DNA from: Sanderia malayensis
Lineage: Eukaryota > Cnidaria > Scyphozoa > Semaeostomeae > Pelagiidae
Assembly: GCA_013076295.1 (NCBI GenBank)
Contig: RQOL01000786.1
Location: 124,001-188,000, forward strand
Reading direction: 5' to 3'
Length of the DNA stretch: 64,000 nt
Made by a program: the position numbers and the translations under genes. The notes beneath the pieces are model-generated. The model saw only the letters and a list, made by a program, of their open reading frames with translations, was not told where the DNA came from and ran no database searches. This document shows positions 44,158-53,831 of this stretch, in pieces; position 1 is the first letter of the stretch; each line of letters begins with the position of its first letter.

Positions 44158-46434
44158 TTAGATGATACCCTTGTTGTCATCCATCAAAACTGTCTCACTT
44201 GCAGCATGACTAGGGACATTGTCTGCCAGAATTTCACTTTCATTTTCAATCTCTTTGTCCTCTGCTGTCAGAGACATATCGTAAGCTTGCGCTAGTATAA
44301 GGTCATTCAGCGTTGCATCTACCAGCAAATGTCCTTGCACTGCTCGCTGTACGGCTCTTCCTGTCAGCATGTGAGTAACAGCATTTTCGGCATAAACAAC
44401 TTCCAATGCTTCCTTTAGCCCTGATCCATTCATTAAATGCCCTATGCTCCCTAAAAAACTCATTTGTGTATGAAATGCTCCGAGTCTTAGGACAATTTTT
44501 CTTAAGCAGCTATTTGTTGGCTCGTTATTAACTATGCACATTGCTTTCCACCAAAGAGGCTGGTCGAACGTCAGGATTGGAGTGACATTGTATTTCTTGG
44601 CAGGATTAGACACAAACACCAATGTTGAATAGACACAAGACATGTTGCTTGGATCCAGATCTTTCATGGGCAGAAAGATGACATCGGATTTGCCAGGTTG
44701 TTTTCCATCTTGACACAACTGCATAAATCCTGAATAGGCGGGTCGATCTTGCTTTAACAACCAAAAGATTTTCCACAGAAAATCAAGATTGGCAGTGGGA
44801 TCATCTATTTCATGATACCTCATCTCACTGTAGGTAAATCCTCGTGGAACATCGTTTGAGTGATATCCTAAAATATTTATTTGACCAATTTGTGCAATCT
44901 CTTCCGTAGAAATATTTTTCCGTCTTGGTACAATTGAGCGGAGTCCACCTTGTTTGTTACGAGGAGTGATCGTGGAAATAATCCCATGCCATGGAAAGTG
45001 TTTTTTCCGTCTATTGTCGTAACATTGTGGCCTACGTTATCAGCAACATACTGGACCAAGCATTCACCGTCAGGAATATCTAGATCAATACCAGTGGCAA
45101 CTGCCGCATTTCTCTCATAGTTCTGAACTTCCGAATAAGAAGAACAAAACCCATGATGATGAAGAGAGTCAATGAGGAATCTTGACCCAAAATGGTGATG
45201 CATCTGAACTGCCAGGCCTAGCTGCAATGGGGCTACAGAACTCTAGGCCTAGCAGCCTGCATGATTGCCTGGCCAATTGAAGCAATCTTTTTCTTTTTAT
45301 CCACGCCATGAACTAAAACATCAAGAAGTTGCAACAAAGCTTGAGGAAGAAATGCGATAGCATTCTCTGGTGATGACATATCTTCACTGTTTGGATAAAT
45401 CTCTTTTGATGCCCTACATGCTTTCATATCGTTTTTTATCAAGGCTGCTGCAGCTTTAACTAGCCTTGTCTCCTCCTCTCCTGTATTTTGTTGCTTTGGC
45501 TCGTGGTAAAATTTTTGCAAAATCCTGGCTGCTGTTGGTCTCATTGTCACAACGTCTGCTCTTCCATTTATCTCTGCGATAACTACATCCTCGCCAAATC
45601 TTTCAATTAATGTTTTTTCATGTGCAAAGTGCTATATGGCTCACTTTCAGAATTTGCTAAAAATTCTTAGATCTTCTCTGCCAAACATTGGATAGTCAAT
45701 TGCTCCTCGTCATTTTCCTCGAAATACTGAATAACTCTTTCAAAAGCCTGGACCGTTTCCTCCTCTGACGGTCTTCCTCGTCTTATTTTCTTAGTGGGAA
45801 TTGTCCCTTGTTTGGCAGCAAAATATGATGGTATATCCTTACCTGTGCAGATAAAAGGAAAAAAGACCATCAGCGATTTTGCAATAATTTTGAAAATAGT
45901 TTTCAAATTTCTCTCGATAAGTTAAAGGGGCTACTGATTTATCGTCTTACTTGTGCGAAAATTCACACTGCACTACTTATGGTACACGGCATCTGCTGCA
46001 TGGAGATCAATGGCTGTCTTTACTCTATCATTCACTTTGACGGCCCAGACATCATTTCTGTCCTGGCAAATTTGCTCCACTGTCTTCTGAAAGTCGAATG
46101 TTCTAACTGGGGTTAATTCAAAATTCTTCCTTTTTCTGTCGCTTCTGTCACCTTCGCCACAAAATAAACAGTGTATCTTGAAATCAAACTGAGTTGCTTC
46201 TGAGCGAAGAACGCCTTTTTCGGTAGGGTGCGATTGCTGTTTTCTTGAAGCATCTATGTTTCTTTGATTAGTATACTCCTTGCGACATGCAATATGAACA
46301 GATTCTATGGTGACTGCGGTTATTGAATCACATCGTTGGAGGCTAGCAGAGTTGATACTTGCCACTCCTTTTTCATATAAAACTGCACTTTCAGATGATT
46401 GTGATATTATCTTTTTGCAAATAATACATTCCAT
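44158..46434 (-). pseudogene. TE-like multi-domain protein of unidentified class
   Basis: One gene in pieces. It begins with Cys pairs (CIICKK, HIACRKEY, CLFCGEGDR), has an intron ending TTTATCTGCACAG before 45842, then a basic segment (KKIRRGRPSEEE), QMHHHFGSRFLIDSLHHHG, YVADNVGHNVTTIDGKNTFH, ILTFDQPLWWKA and GAFHTQMSFLGSIGHLM. I recall proteins of this layout as multi-copy and transposon-like in aquatic invertebrates, but cannot name the superfamily. Spaced Asp residues (ADN, FDQ, VDA) could form a DDE-type site. In-frame TAGs near 45970 and 45915 (if not intronic) and frame changes near 45640 and 44870 break it. Confidence 0.6.
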
Positions 46435-47011
46435 TTTACTCTCTGCATAATTTCACAACAACTGCCATGCTGCTCTCTTCGCATTTAAAGCAGATTGTGC
46501 TGTTTACGACTGAATTCCACAGAGGAACTATTTCGATCATCTCGTCGTTTTATTTCAAAACCAACACCGGGAGAGGTTCTTCTTTTAACAGTTTGCCCAA
46601 CAATAGAGTGTTTAGTCTGGATTGATGAGAGAAGTTTTATATATTGTTATGTGAAAGATTCCATTGAGAATTGTTAGGGCTTCTATTACTATTGTGCACA
46701 TTCAAAAATTCCGCAAAATGTATCAAATATCGTTTGACTCACATTCTTTTTAAATAGCAGAAGGTCTATTACACATTACACCGAATCAGTTTGGGAATCA
46801 GTTGGGAGTTTTTGGATATTTTCGAAATGAGATCAGTTGGGAATTTTTAAATCGCACACTTGTGACGTCATCAATCGGGCTTCCGACTTTTGACTCGATT
46901 TTAGGGCTCTTCCGCAAGTGCGATTTTTGGGGACTTTTTTCTGCTGTAGGAAGGCCTTTGACCAGCACATTATCGTATCGGGAGCTTGTGTTGCAATTAG
47001 TTTAGGGTTAT
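46435..47011. other. Non-coding, nothing recognised
   Basis: No conserved open frame. TTGTGACGTCATCA near 46860 is CRE-like. It leads directly into 28S rRNA-derived sequence. Confidence 0.4.
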
Positions 47012-47329
47012 GGCATATTTGGACATATCTCTACTGGACTATAAGCGGAGGAAAAAAAACTAACAAGGATTCCCTCAGTAACAGCGAGTGAGGTGGGAAT
47101 AGCTCAAGCTTGAAATCTCTGTTGCTTGCAATGGCAAATTGTAGTCTCGAAAAGCGTTTTTCCAGTGCACCTGTTCTGTCCAAGTTGCTTGGAAGAGCAC
47201 ATCAGAGAGGCTGACCATCCCGTTCTCAATGGGAAAGGCTGCCAAACAATACGCTTGCCTTGACTCTGGTTGCTTGGGAATGCAGCCCAAAATTGGTGGT
47301 AAACTCCACCTAAAGCTAAATATTGGCAC

Positions 47330-47361
<32 letters not shown>

Positions 47362-47793
47362 CGATGAAAAGAACTTTGAAAAGAGAGTTAAAAAGGGTGT
47401 GAAACCGTTAGAGGGGAAACGGATGCAGTTAGCAATGCTCCGGTGAGTTTCAGGCGGCCGCCTAGTCAGACGTGCGGATCCACATGGACCGTCGCTGCTC
47501 GGCCTGGCCTCAACGTCAACAGCTGCTCCGTCTTGAGTGACATGGCGTCCGGGAAGGTAGGTGAGTGTCTCTGCACCTGCTGATATAGGCCAACAGACGA
47601 TTCCTGCTCGGACGGGGCAGAGGAGAGGGGTGCATGCTCTGCTTCGTTGGGGCTGGCGCCCTTTCCTTGATGTCATGTGAAGCACGGCAGCCTGCTTGCA
47701 GTGCATCGGAGCTGCTTCGCGTCATGTGGGAGTTCTACTCACACAATGCGCCTCGGTTGTTGGTCCAGAAATTGATCCAAACGCAGGTAAACA

Positions 47794-47827
<34 letters not shown>

Positions 47828-48366
47828 TTGCCTTGTCATCTAATTACTGACGCACATGGATAGATTAACAAGATTCCCACTATCCCTATCTACTGTCTAG
47901 CGAAACCACATCCAACGGAACGGGCTTGGCAAAATCAGCTGGGTAAGAGGAGCCTGTTGAGCTTGACTCTAGTCTGATTCTGTGAAGAGACATGAGAGGT
48001 GTAGGATAAGTGTGGAGCAGCAAAGCAACAGTGATATACCGCTACTCTTATCGCTTTTTTACTTATTTGGTTGAACGGAAGCGGGCTTCACGGTCAACTT
48101 TCTGGCATTAAGGCCTCGTTGGCAGGTCGATCCGTCCTGAAGACACTATCAGGGGGGGAGTTTGTTTGGGGCGGCACATCTGTTAAGTGATAACGCAGGT
48201 GTCCTAAGGTGAGCTCAATGAGAACGGGAATCTCATGTAAAAGCTCACTTGATTGTGCTCAAGGGTAGAAGCTCACTTGATTTTGATTTTCACTATGAAT
48301 ACAAACTGTGAAAGCATGGCCTATCGATCTTTTAGTCTTTATGAGTTTTAAGCTAGAAGTGTCAGC
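47012..48366 (+). rRNA. 28S rRNA pseudogene (internal deletion, diverged)
   Basis: The 5' part has AGCGGAGGAAAA, CTAACAAGGATTCCCTCAGT, AAGTACCGTGAGGGAA and GAAAAGAACTTTGAAAAGAG, the start of LSU rRNA through D2. From about 47790 it jumps to GGGAGTAACTATGACTCTCT, TTCCCACTATCCCTATCTAC, CGAAACCACATCC and CGGGCTTGGCA, then CTTGATTTTGATTTTCAC and GGCCTATCGATCTTTTAG. More than a kilobase between these parts is missing and many normally invariant bases have changed to A/T. No 18S, ITS or 5.8S adjoins it, so this is a dispersed relic, not a working unit. Confidence 0.9.
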
Positions 48367-48579
48367 ATCTTAAGAGGGAGGGTGGGTTAAAGCTTTTCAC
48401 AAATGTCGCAAATGTTTCCTAAAAAAACATGTCATGCTGTTGATGTTTTGAATTGAGTTCAAACGAACACAGTCTCAAATGCATGAAGGAATTAATAAAT
48501 ACAGGATGTAAGAAGGAATGCGTAGAATAAAAATGTTCGAAATTAGGAAGGGGAATGTACCATCTAAACAAAGTTGAAA

Positions 48580-49090
48580 TGTTGCTGTTGTAATCTAGTC
48601 AAGAGCAGTAAATTCTCCAAACGTCGCCATCTGGATAAAGCAACAATGCATGTACCCGGCGGGTTTTTGATATGTCTATCCAAATAATGATATTTGCCAA
48701 AGTCTGTCCTTGTATTTTAGCGATTGTACAAGAGTATGCTGGGGTAAAGGGATAATAAATTGTGCCATCAATGGGATTAGTCAAGGGATAGATCTAAAGA
48801 ATGTGTCCCTCAGGATGTGTTACTATAATTGTTGCTCCTTGATAGGAATGAATGGCACAGATCTGTAAATTCACAATATTTCTATCTCGATTTTCGAGCA
48901 ACATCACAGGTAGTCCGTGGAAAATTTTTGGTAACATCACGGTCTTTTGTACAGGGAAGGGTTTTAATGGGTGGTCGAGATGTTTGGTTTGGAATGATTG
49001 TCTCGCTAATGAATTTAGAGGCTTTGTTTGAGATAGTTTAAAAAAGATGAGTTGAAAATTTTGTGCATATAAAGTATGATATGTGTGGTA
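48580..49090 (-). pseudogene. SF1 (PIF1/RecD-like) helicase C-terminal fragment
   Basis: The minus strand encodes HGLPVMLLENRDRNIV, then THPEGHIL, YPFTPAYSCTIAKIQGQTLA (helicase motif V region) and, after a frame shift near 48660, PPGTCIVALSRWRRLE (motif VI with the arginine). A TAG lies near 48798. These are the last third of an SF1 helicase; the ATPase motifs are absent. The sequence differs clearly from the Helitron helicases in this window, so it comes from another element or virus. Confidence 0.65.
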
Positions 49091-49222
49091 ACTTCTGTGT
49101 CACACAGAACAAGGCCATGTTGGAATTGTGTAAATGAAGGGATGGTTTGCTTCAGATATCGGATGTTATTTAAGAAGTCTAAGAGGAAGTTATCAGTGAT
49201 TCGGAATTGGGATGTAAGCTTG

Positions 49223-49257
49223 TATATAAAACATAATTTAGGTAGAAGCGGGTCAGT
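49223..49257 (+). promoter_or_regulatory. TATA box and TCAGT initiator of the TRAF gene pair
   Basis: TATATAAAA at 49223-49231 and TCAGT at 49253-49257; the TATAAA-to-initiator-A distance is 30 bp. The first long frames downstream start at 49497 and 49787. Confidence 0.6.
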
Positions 49258-49496
49258 CTGAGTAGTATATGTATGCTAACGAGCAGCCGCTTTTTTTTAA
49301 TGTTTAAGGAAAGGGCAAAGATCATGCAGGTTGTTGGTTAAATGTTTAAGAAGCGACCGGCGGATGAAAATGGATGGGTTGATTTAGATTGTTAAAAAAA
49401 AAAGCTTGGAAGATATAGAACTGAGAGATTCAGAAGTATTAATAAAAAAGGAGATAAAAAGAGATAAAAAGGAAAGGAAAAGTGGGAGTGTTAGAT

Positions 49497-49772
49497 ATGG
49501 ATGGCGTTAAGGAGAGAAGTGGGTCGGGTGAAGAGAGGATGGAGAAGAATGATGAAGTAGATGTAGGGGCAGATAAAGAGTATGATAAGTTATTTAGAAT
49601 GGATTGGGTTGATATTTTGGAATGTGATGTGAGACTTGTGTTTCTAAAATATCGGAATCAGTTGGAATTTATAAAACAGATGAACATGGCTGGGTATGGG
49701 GGAGATAAGAAATCGGACATAGAAAAGGAGATTGATGAAATGGAGCATATCCGTACAATTTGGTCAATTTAG
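49497..49772 (+). CDS. Small charged protein upstream of the TRAF gene
   Basis: Not recognised. From the ATG at 49497 it encodes 91 residues, highly charged (KERSGSGEERMEKNDE) with a more hydrophobic centre (WVDILECDVRLVFLKYR). The stop is only 14 nt before the ATG of the TRAF-domain gene, so both probably lie on one transcript from the TATA/initiator at 49223-49257. Such tight spacing is typical of virus-like gene blocks rather than host genes. Confidence 0.5.
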   Translation: MDGVKERSGSGEERMEKNDEVDVGADKEYDKLFRMDWVDILECDVRLVFLKYRNQLEFIKQMNMAGYGGDKKSDIEKEIDEMEHIRTIWSI

Positions 49773-49786
49773 TGAGATAAAACAAA

Positions 49787-50626
49787 ATGGATACTAAAGA
49801 CTTATTATTTTTAATGCATGAGGATCAAATTAGAAACATTGAACGGCAAATTAAAAAATTAGATTGGCAACGACAAGTTGAACTGAGCGGGTTCGCAGCT
49901 AGTGAGAATACGTATGAAGAGATAGCTGGAAAAGAAACCGGATCGAATGAGAAAGAAACAAAGCAGGAGGAGAAAAGAGATGAGGAGATATTAGAGGAAG
50001 TATTGAATCAGCAGAATAAATTGGCGAAGAGGGTTGAAGAAATTGAAAGAGAAAGAGAGAGAAATAGGGAAGTTCAGCATGATTTCAAAATGGTATACGA
50101 GTTAAGTGGTCAGCAGTCGGAAATAGATTCGCGCATGGAGAGACATGAAGAAAGACTGAAGAAATTAGAAAGTAGTGTATCAGAGAACGGTCATTTAATT
50201 TGGAGAATCAATAACTTTGAAGAGAAGAAAAAACATGCGATGAGATGTGGTACATCGTTGTTTAGTCCTAAGTTTTTAACAGATAAATACGGTTATAAAT
50301 TAGGACTGAGGTTGTATCTTAACGGGGATGGTTTGGGAAAGAATAAGTACATCAGTTTATTTATTGTTGTATATAAAGGAGAATATGATGATATCGTAGA
50401 ATGGCCTATGATTAAATCTGTCAAATTTAGGATAATAAATCAACATGATAGATCGAGAGATGTAAGAGATTCATTCAGAACAAGTTGTGGGATTGCATCG
50501 TTTGATAAACCGATAGGAGATAGAAATGTTCCTTCAGGCTTACCTTTGTTTTCATTGACTCACTTGAAACAGCAACCAGAGTTGTTTGCAGGAGACCGAA
50601 TGTACGTAGAGTGTATAATAGAATAG
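49787..50626 (+). CDS. RING-less TRAF-like protein (coiled coil plus MATH/TRAF-C)
   Basis: An intact, intronless frame of 279 residues. Residues about 55-145 are Glu/Arg/Lys-rich heptad-like sequence (EEIEREREN-type, then ERHEERLKKLESS), fitting a TRAF-N coiled coil. Residues about 150-278 match the TRAF-C/MATH fold: HLIWRINNFEEKKKHA, LFSPKFLTDKYGYKLGLRLY, LNGDGLGKNKYISLFIVVYK, GDRNVPSGLPLF and ending DRMYVECIIE. Cellular TRAFs trimerise and link receptors to ubiquitin signalling; this one has no RING or zinc fingers. It lies among virus-like genes. A decoy or adaptor role is inference. Confidence 0.88.
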   Translation: MDTKDLLFLMHEDQIRNIERQIKKLDWQRQVELSGFAASENTYEEIAGKETGSNEKETKQEEKRDEEILEEVLNQQNKLAKRVEEIERERERNREVQHDFKMVYELSGQQSEIDSRMERHEERLKKLESSVSENGHLIWRINNFEEKKKHAMRCGTSLFSPKFLTDKYGYKLGLRLYLNGDGLGKNKYISLFIVVYKGEYDDIVEWPMIKSVKFRIINQHDRSRDVRDSFRTSCGIASFDKPIGDRNVPSGLPLFSLTHLKQQPELFAGDRMYVECIIE

Positions 50627-50719
50627 GACAATGTGTTCGAAATAAGTAAAATTCAATATATTATTAAATGTATAAAATGTAGTATGGAAGTAAATTAAAA
50701 GTATAAAATATATTATGTA

Positions 50720-51158
50720 ATAAAGTAAATTAAAAATGTAGATTGTCAAGCATACCCGAATAAATTGAGAGGTCATTAATTGTTGTTTCGTCCTCATCTG
50801 AATTGCCTTGAGCGTTAATCCATTGGATTGTTGCCTTCTGCTTGAGAAATCTTTGAGCAGCGCTGATAAATTTTCTATCGGCTGGGTGTTGGAACGTTCA
50901 GTTTCGCTTCTCCATCACCATCACCATCGTTATCTTTGTTCGTAAATCATCGAATATCTTACGAAATTCTTGTTTGATTTGTTCGTCTTTCCACATTTCA
51001 TCGATTTCAAATGTTTGTGATAAGTCCGCTGTTGAACATCCTTGCTCTGCCGCTTGAAACATGCAGAGCAAATAGTATGGCTTGGGAACAGCCCTTCTTT
51101 TGTGATATACGTAGCAGCGCATGATGTTTAACATGAAATGTTCACTCGTCGATAGCAA
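50720..51158 (-). pseudogene. Small protein of unknown function with in-frame TGA
   Basis: Not recognised. The minus-strand frame starts MLSTSEHFMLNIMRCYVYHK, is interrupted by one TGA near 50900, and continues in the same frame (QHPADRKFISAAQRFLKQK) to a stop near 50722. The continuation is coding-like, so the TGA is probably a mutation. It is convergent with the TRAF gene and divergent from the 52087 gene, with a strong hairpin just beyond its start. Confidence 0.45.
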
Positions 51159-51172
51159 AATTAGAAGTGAGT

Positions 51173-51222
51173 AAAATGTTGAAGTTAGAAAATGTATTTA
51201 TGCACTTTCTAACTTCAACATT
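51173..51222. other. Strong hairpin (about 20-bp stem)
   Basis: AAATGTTGAAGTTAGAAA and its reverse complement TTTCTAACTTCAACATTT flank a short loop. The right arm recurs at about 51387 as part of a larger direct repeat. It could be a fold in the DNA or RNA between divergent genes. Confidence 0.6.
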
Positions 51223-51540
51223 TGAAAATTCAGATCGAATGATGAGCTTCACTTCAACACGTGAAAATTAGGATCGAATAATGAGCGCATGATTTCAGAC
51301 CGTACGATGAGCGCGTGATGTTAAAAATAAGGATATGACCTGGTCAAAATGTCAATAATCTGCAAGGCGGACAAAGGACAGGTATACACTTTCTAACTTC
51401 AACATTTGAAAATTCAGATCGAATGATGAGCTTCACTTCAACACGTGAAAATTCAGATCGAAATATGAGCGGCTGATGTTACAAATAAGGACACAATGAC
51501 CTGGCCAAAATGTCAATAATCTGGAAGGAGGACAAAGGAC
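51200..51540 (+). repeat. ~183-bp direct repeat, two copies
   Basis: CACTTTCTAACTTCAACATT, GATCGAATGATGAGCTTCAC and GGACAAAGGACAGGT occur in both copies (about 51203-51385 and 51386-51540). The end GGACAAAGGACAGG resembles the start of the 38-bp units that follow, so the minisatellite may have grown out of it. Confidence 0.7.
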
Positions 51541-51545
51541 AGGTG

Positions 51546-52010
51546 AATTTTGACATCGTGCCATGTCAGAAAAAGAAGAAGGAGATGTGAACTTTGAAAT
51601 CGTACCATGTCAGACAAAGGAGATGTGAACTTTGAAATCATACTATGCCAGACAAAGGAGATGTGAACTTTGAAATCATACCATGTTGGACAAAGGAGAT
51701 GTGGACTTTGAAATCATACAATGCTGGACAAAGGAGATGTGAACTTTGAGATCATACAATGTCGGACAAAGGAGATGTGAACTTTGAAATCATACTATGC
51801 CAGACAAAGGAGATGTGAACTTTGAAATCATACCATGTTGGACAAAGGAGATGTGGACTTTGAAATCATACAATGCTGGACAAAGGAGATGTGAACTTTG
51901 AAATCATACCCTGCCAGACAAAGGAGATGTGAACTTTGAAATCATACCATGTCGGACAAAGGAGATGTGAACTTTGAAATCGTACCATGCCAGACAATGG
52001 AGACAACAAT
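51546..52010 (+). repeat. 38-bp minisatellite (~12 units)
   Basis: Units read GACAAAGGAGATGTGAACTT, TGAAATCATACCATGTTG with small differences (CATGTCG, CATGCCA, CATGCTG). The array ends about 15 bp before the TATA-like box of the 52087 gene, so it occupies the proximal promoter region. No open reading frame passes through it. Confidence 0.9.
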
Positions 52011-52021
52011 TGTAAAAACCG

Positions 52022-52056
52022 CATAAATAAGCGAGTATGAGCATGAACCGATCAGA
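52022..52056 (+). promoter_or_regulatory. TATA-like box and TCAGA initiator of 52087
   Basis: CATAAATAAG at 52022 and GATCAGATAA at 52050, 30 bp apart. The ATG follows 31 nt after the initiator. Confidence 0.5.
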
Positions 52057-52086
52057 TAAACTTCACAAGCGAAGGAAAGAGGACGT

Positions 52087-53190
52087 ATGATGCCGTTGAT
52101 GAAGAAATTTGGTGAAGACAGCCGAAGCTTTCAAGACGAAGGCATGGTGAACTTCGCAGAATATTCAACAGATGAACAAAAGACTATCTGCATAGTGGTA
52201 TCGTATCAATTTACAAATGTGATTGCAGAAATTATCCAAGGTGAACTATCATTTCCAGTTAAAATTAAGAAATCGGTTTCAGAGCTTAGAGTTAAAATGG
52301 GATTTACCGTTTTCATAGATCAATTTGTTAATTCAACATATGCGTTAAAAGTAAGAGATATAATGAACATTCTAAGCTTTTATAATAAGGAAAAGCGGGA
52401 TGAGGAACAACTTATGAGATTTTATCGTAATGAATTATTAGTGTGTATGAAAAAGAAGGGATTTACAGAAATGCAAATATGTCTTGTTAGAATTATGTAT
52501 CCGAAGGGTAGTCAGGTAGAAAAAATGAAGCATTTTTATGTAAATACGGACTTTGATGTTATCAGCCATAAAGTAGATGACGGTAAAGTAGAGCAAGCAG
52601 TAGTAGGAAAAATTAAGAAGAAGAAAGAGATCAAATCGGTAGATAATGATCGTGTAAGTAAACGAGTAAAAGTAGAAAAACCACGTGAAACAAAGGAAGT
52701 AAAGGCGATTAATGAAAAACCAAAGGATCCACGAAGGAGACCAGCCGAACATGCAAAGTGTAAATTAAAAACATTTAGTAATATTGTGAAGATAAAACCT
52801 GTTTCGAGAAGTGTACCGAGAGTTCCCACGGAATCAATGAGGAACTTTGAAACAGAAGTCAACCCGAGCTCGTTTGTAGTGGATGAAGTTAAAGTGTCAG
52901 ATGATGCGAATGAAGCCGACAATGCTATATCGAATATATTCGATGACATATTGCCCCCAACAGGGGTGTTTGAAGAGTTTAGTATAAGTGATATCGTTTT
53001 TCCGAATGACCCGCCAGCTCCTCCACCCTCAGCGCCTGAGGTAAACGAAAGCGGAAAGAATCAGACTGCGAATCAGAAGTTTAGAACAAGTGGAAAAGGA
53101 GCGAATTTTTTGAAACTAATGCAACAAGACAGAGCTCTGCGACTCTCATCATCATCAGACTCATCCTCGGATTTGTCGGATTGTGAGTGA
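52087..53190 (+). CDS. Virus-like 367-aa protein with nuclear signals, function unknown
   Basis: Not recognised. An intact, intronless frame from ATG-ATG to TGA. Residues 1-165 look globular (NVIAEIIQGELSFPVKIKKS, VRDIMNILSFYNKEKRDEE). Residues about 170-225 are strongly basic (KIKKKKEIK, SKRVKVEKPRE, KDPRRRPAEHAK), fitting nuclear import or nucleic-acid binding. The C-terminal third is acidic and proline-rich (DDILPPTGVFEEF, PPAPPPSAPE) and ends in a Ser/Asp run (LSSSSDSSSDLSDCE), a likely casein-kinase-2 target. The layout suggests a nuclear regulator; this is inference. A TATA/initiator pair and a minisatellite lie directly upstream. Confidence 0.65.
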   Translation: MMPLMKKFGEDSRSFQDEGMVNFAEYSTDEQKTICIVVSYQFTNVIAEIIQGELSFPVKIKKSVSELRVKMGFTVFIDQFVNSTYALKVRDIMNILSFYNKEKRDEEQLMRFYRNELLVCMKKKGFTEMQICLVRIMYPKGSQVEKMKHFYVNTDFDVISHKVDDGKVEQAVVGKIKKKKEIKSVDNDRVSKRVKVEKPRETKEVKAINEKPKDPRRRPAEHAKCKLKTFSNIVKIKPVSRSVPRVPTESMRNFETEVNPSSFVVDEVKVSDDANEADNAISNIFDDILPPTGVFEEFSISDIVFPNDPPAPPPSAPEVNESGKNQTANQKFRTSGKGANFLKLMQQDRALRLSSSSDSSSDLSDCE

Positions 53191-53555
53191 AAACAAAATG
53201 AGTCTATAAAGTAATGCTGGTAGATTTAAAAATAATTTGAGAAAAAAATGTATATAGGTATATGATATGAAATGGTTAGTGAAAAAAGTATCAAATGTTG
53301 TGTTATTGTGTTGAACTCTATGGAATTGCTTGACGGAGAAGGGGAAATGTTGAAAAGTATATGCAGAACAGAAGATGAAAGTACATATTTGAAAAGCGCG
53401 CTCATTTTTTAAAAAACCTGTTTGGAGTATAAAAAATGGATAGATGTAGATATGATAAAAGAATTGCATGCGTATGTGATGGGAAATGAAACGAGTTCGG
53501 GGGTGTCATGAAATCAACAATGTGCTGTATTTGAAGGAGAAGAGATAGTGTACTG

Positions 53556-53760
53556 TATAGCGCGCCGTCCCGGAAAAAATTATGTGTGGTGTGCATGCAG
53601 AAATTTGTGTTGTGTGTTCCCATATTTTGTGCGGCGTGTGTGCACATTTGTGCGGCGTGTGTGCAACATTGTGTGGTGTGTGTGCAACTTTGTGCGGCGG
53701 GTGTATGCGCTTTTGTGTCGTGTGTGTATGCAGTTTTGTGTAGTTCAAATCGAAAAGTTT
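53556..53760 (+). repeat. Left end and subterminal repeats of the HECT transposon
   Basis: After the 18-bp end come repeats of TTTTGTGCGGCGTGTGTGCA type, the reverse complement of those at the right end. Open frames through them are artefacts. Confidence 0.85.
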
Positions 53761-53831
53761 TGTCATTAGCTTTTTCAAGCCTTGCACATGTGGTGATCGT
53801 GATTTGATTGTGAAATGTGAACGAAATCAAA

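Noticed and set aside
47104..47706. 200-residue minus-strand protein
   Set aside because: It lies wholly within 28S rRNA-derived sequence.
51546..52010. CRISPR-like array
   Set aside because: Units are contiguous with no unique spacers, no cas genes, and the context is eukaryotic; it is a minisatellite.
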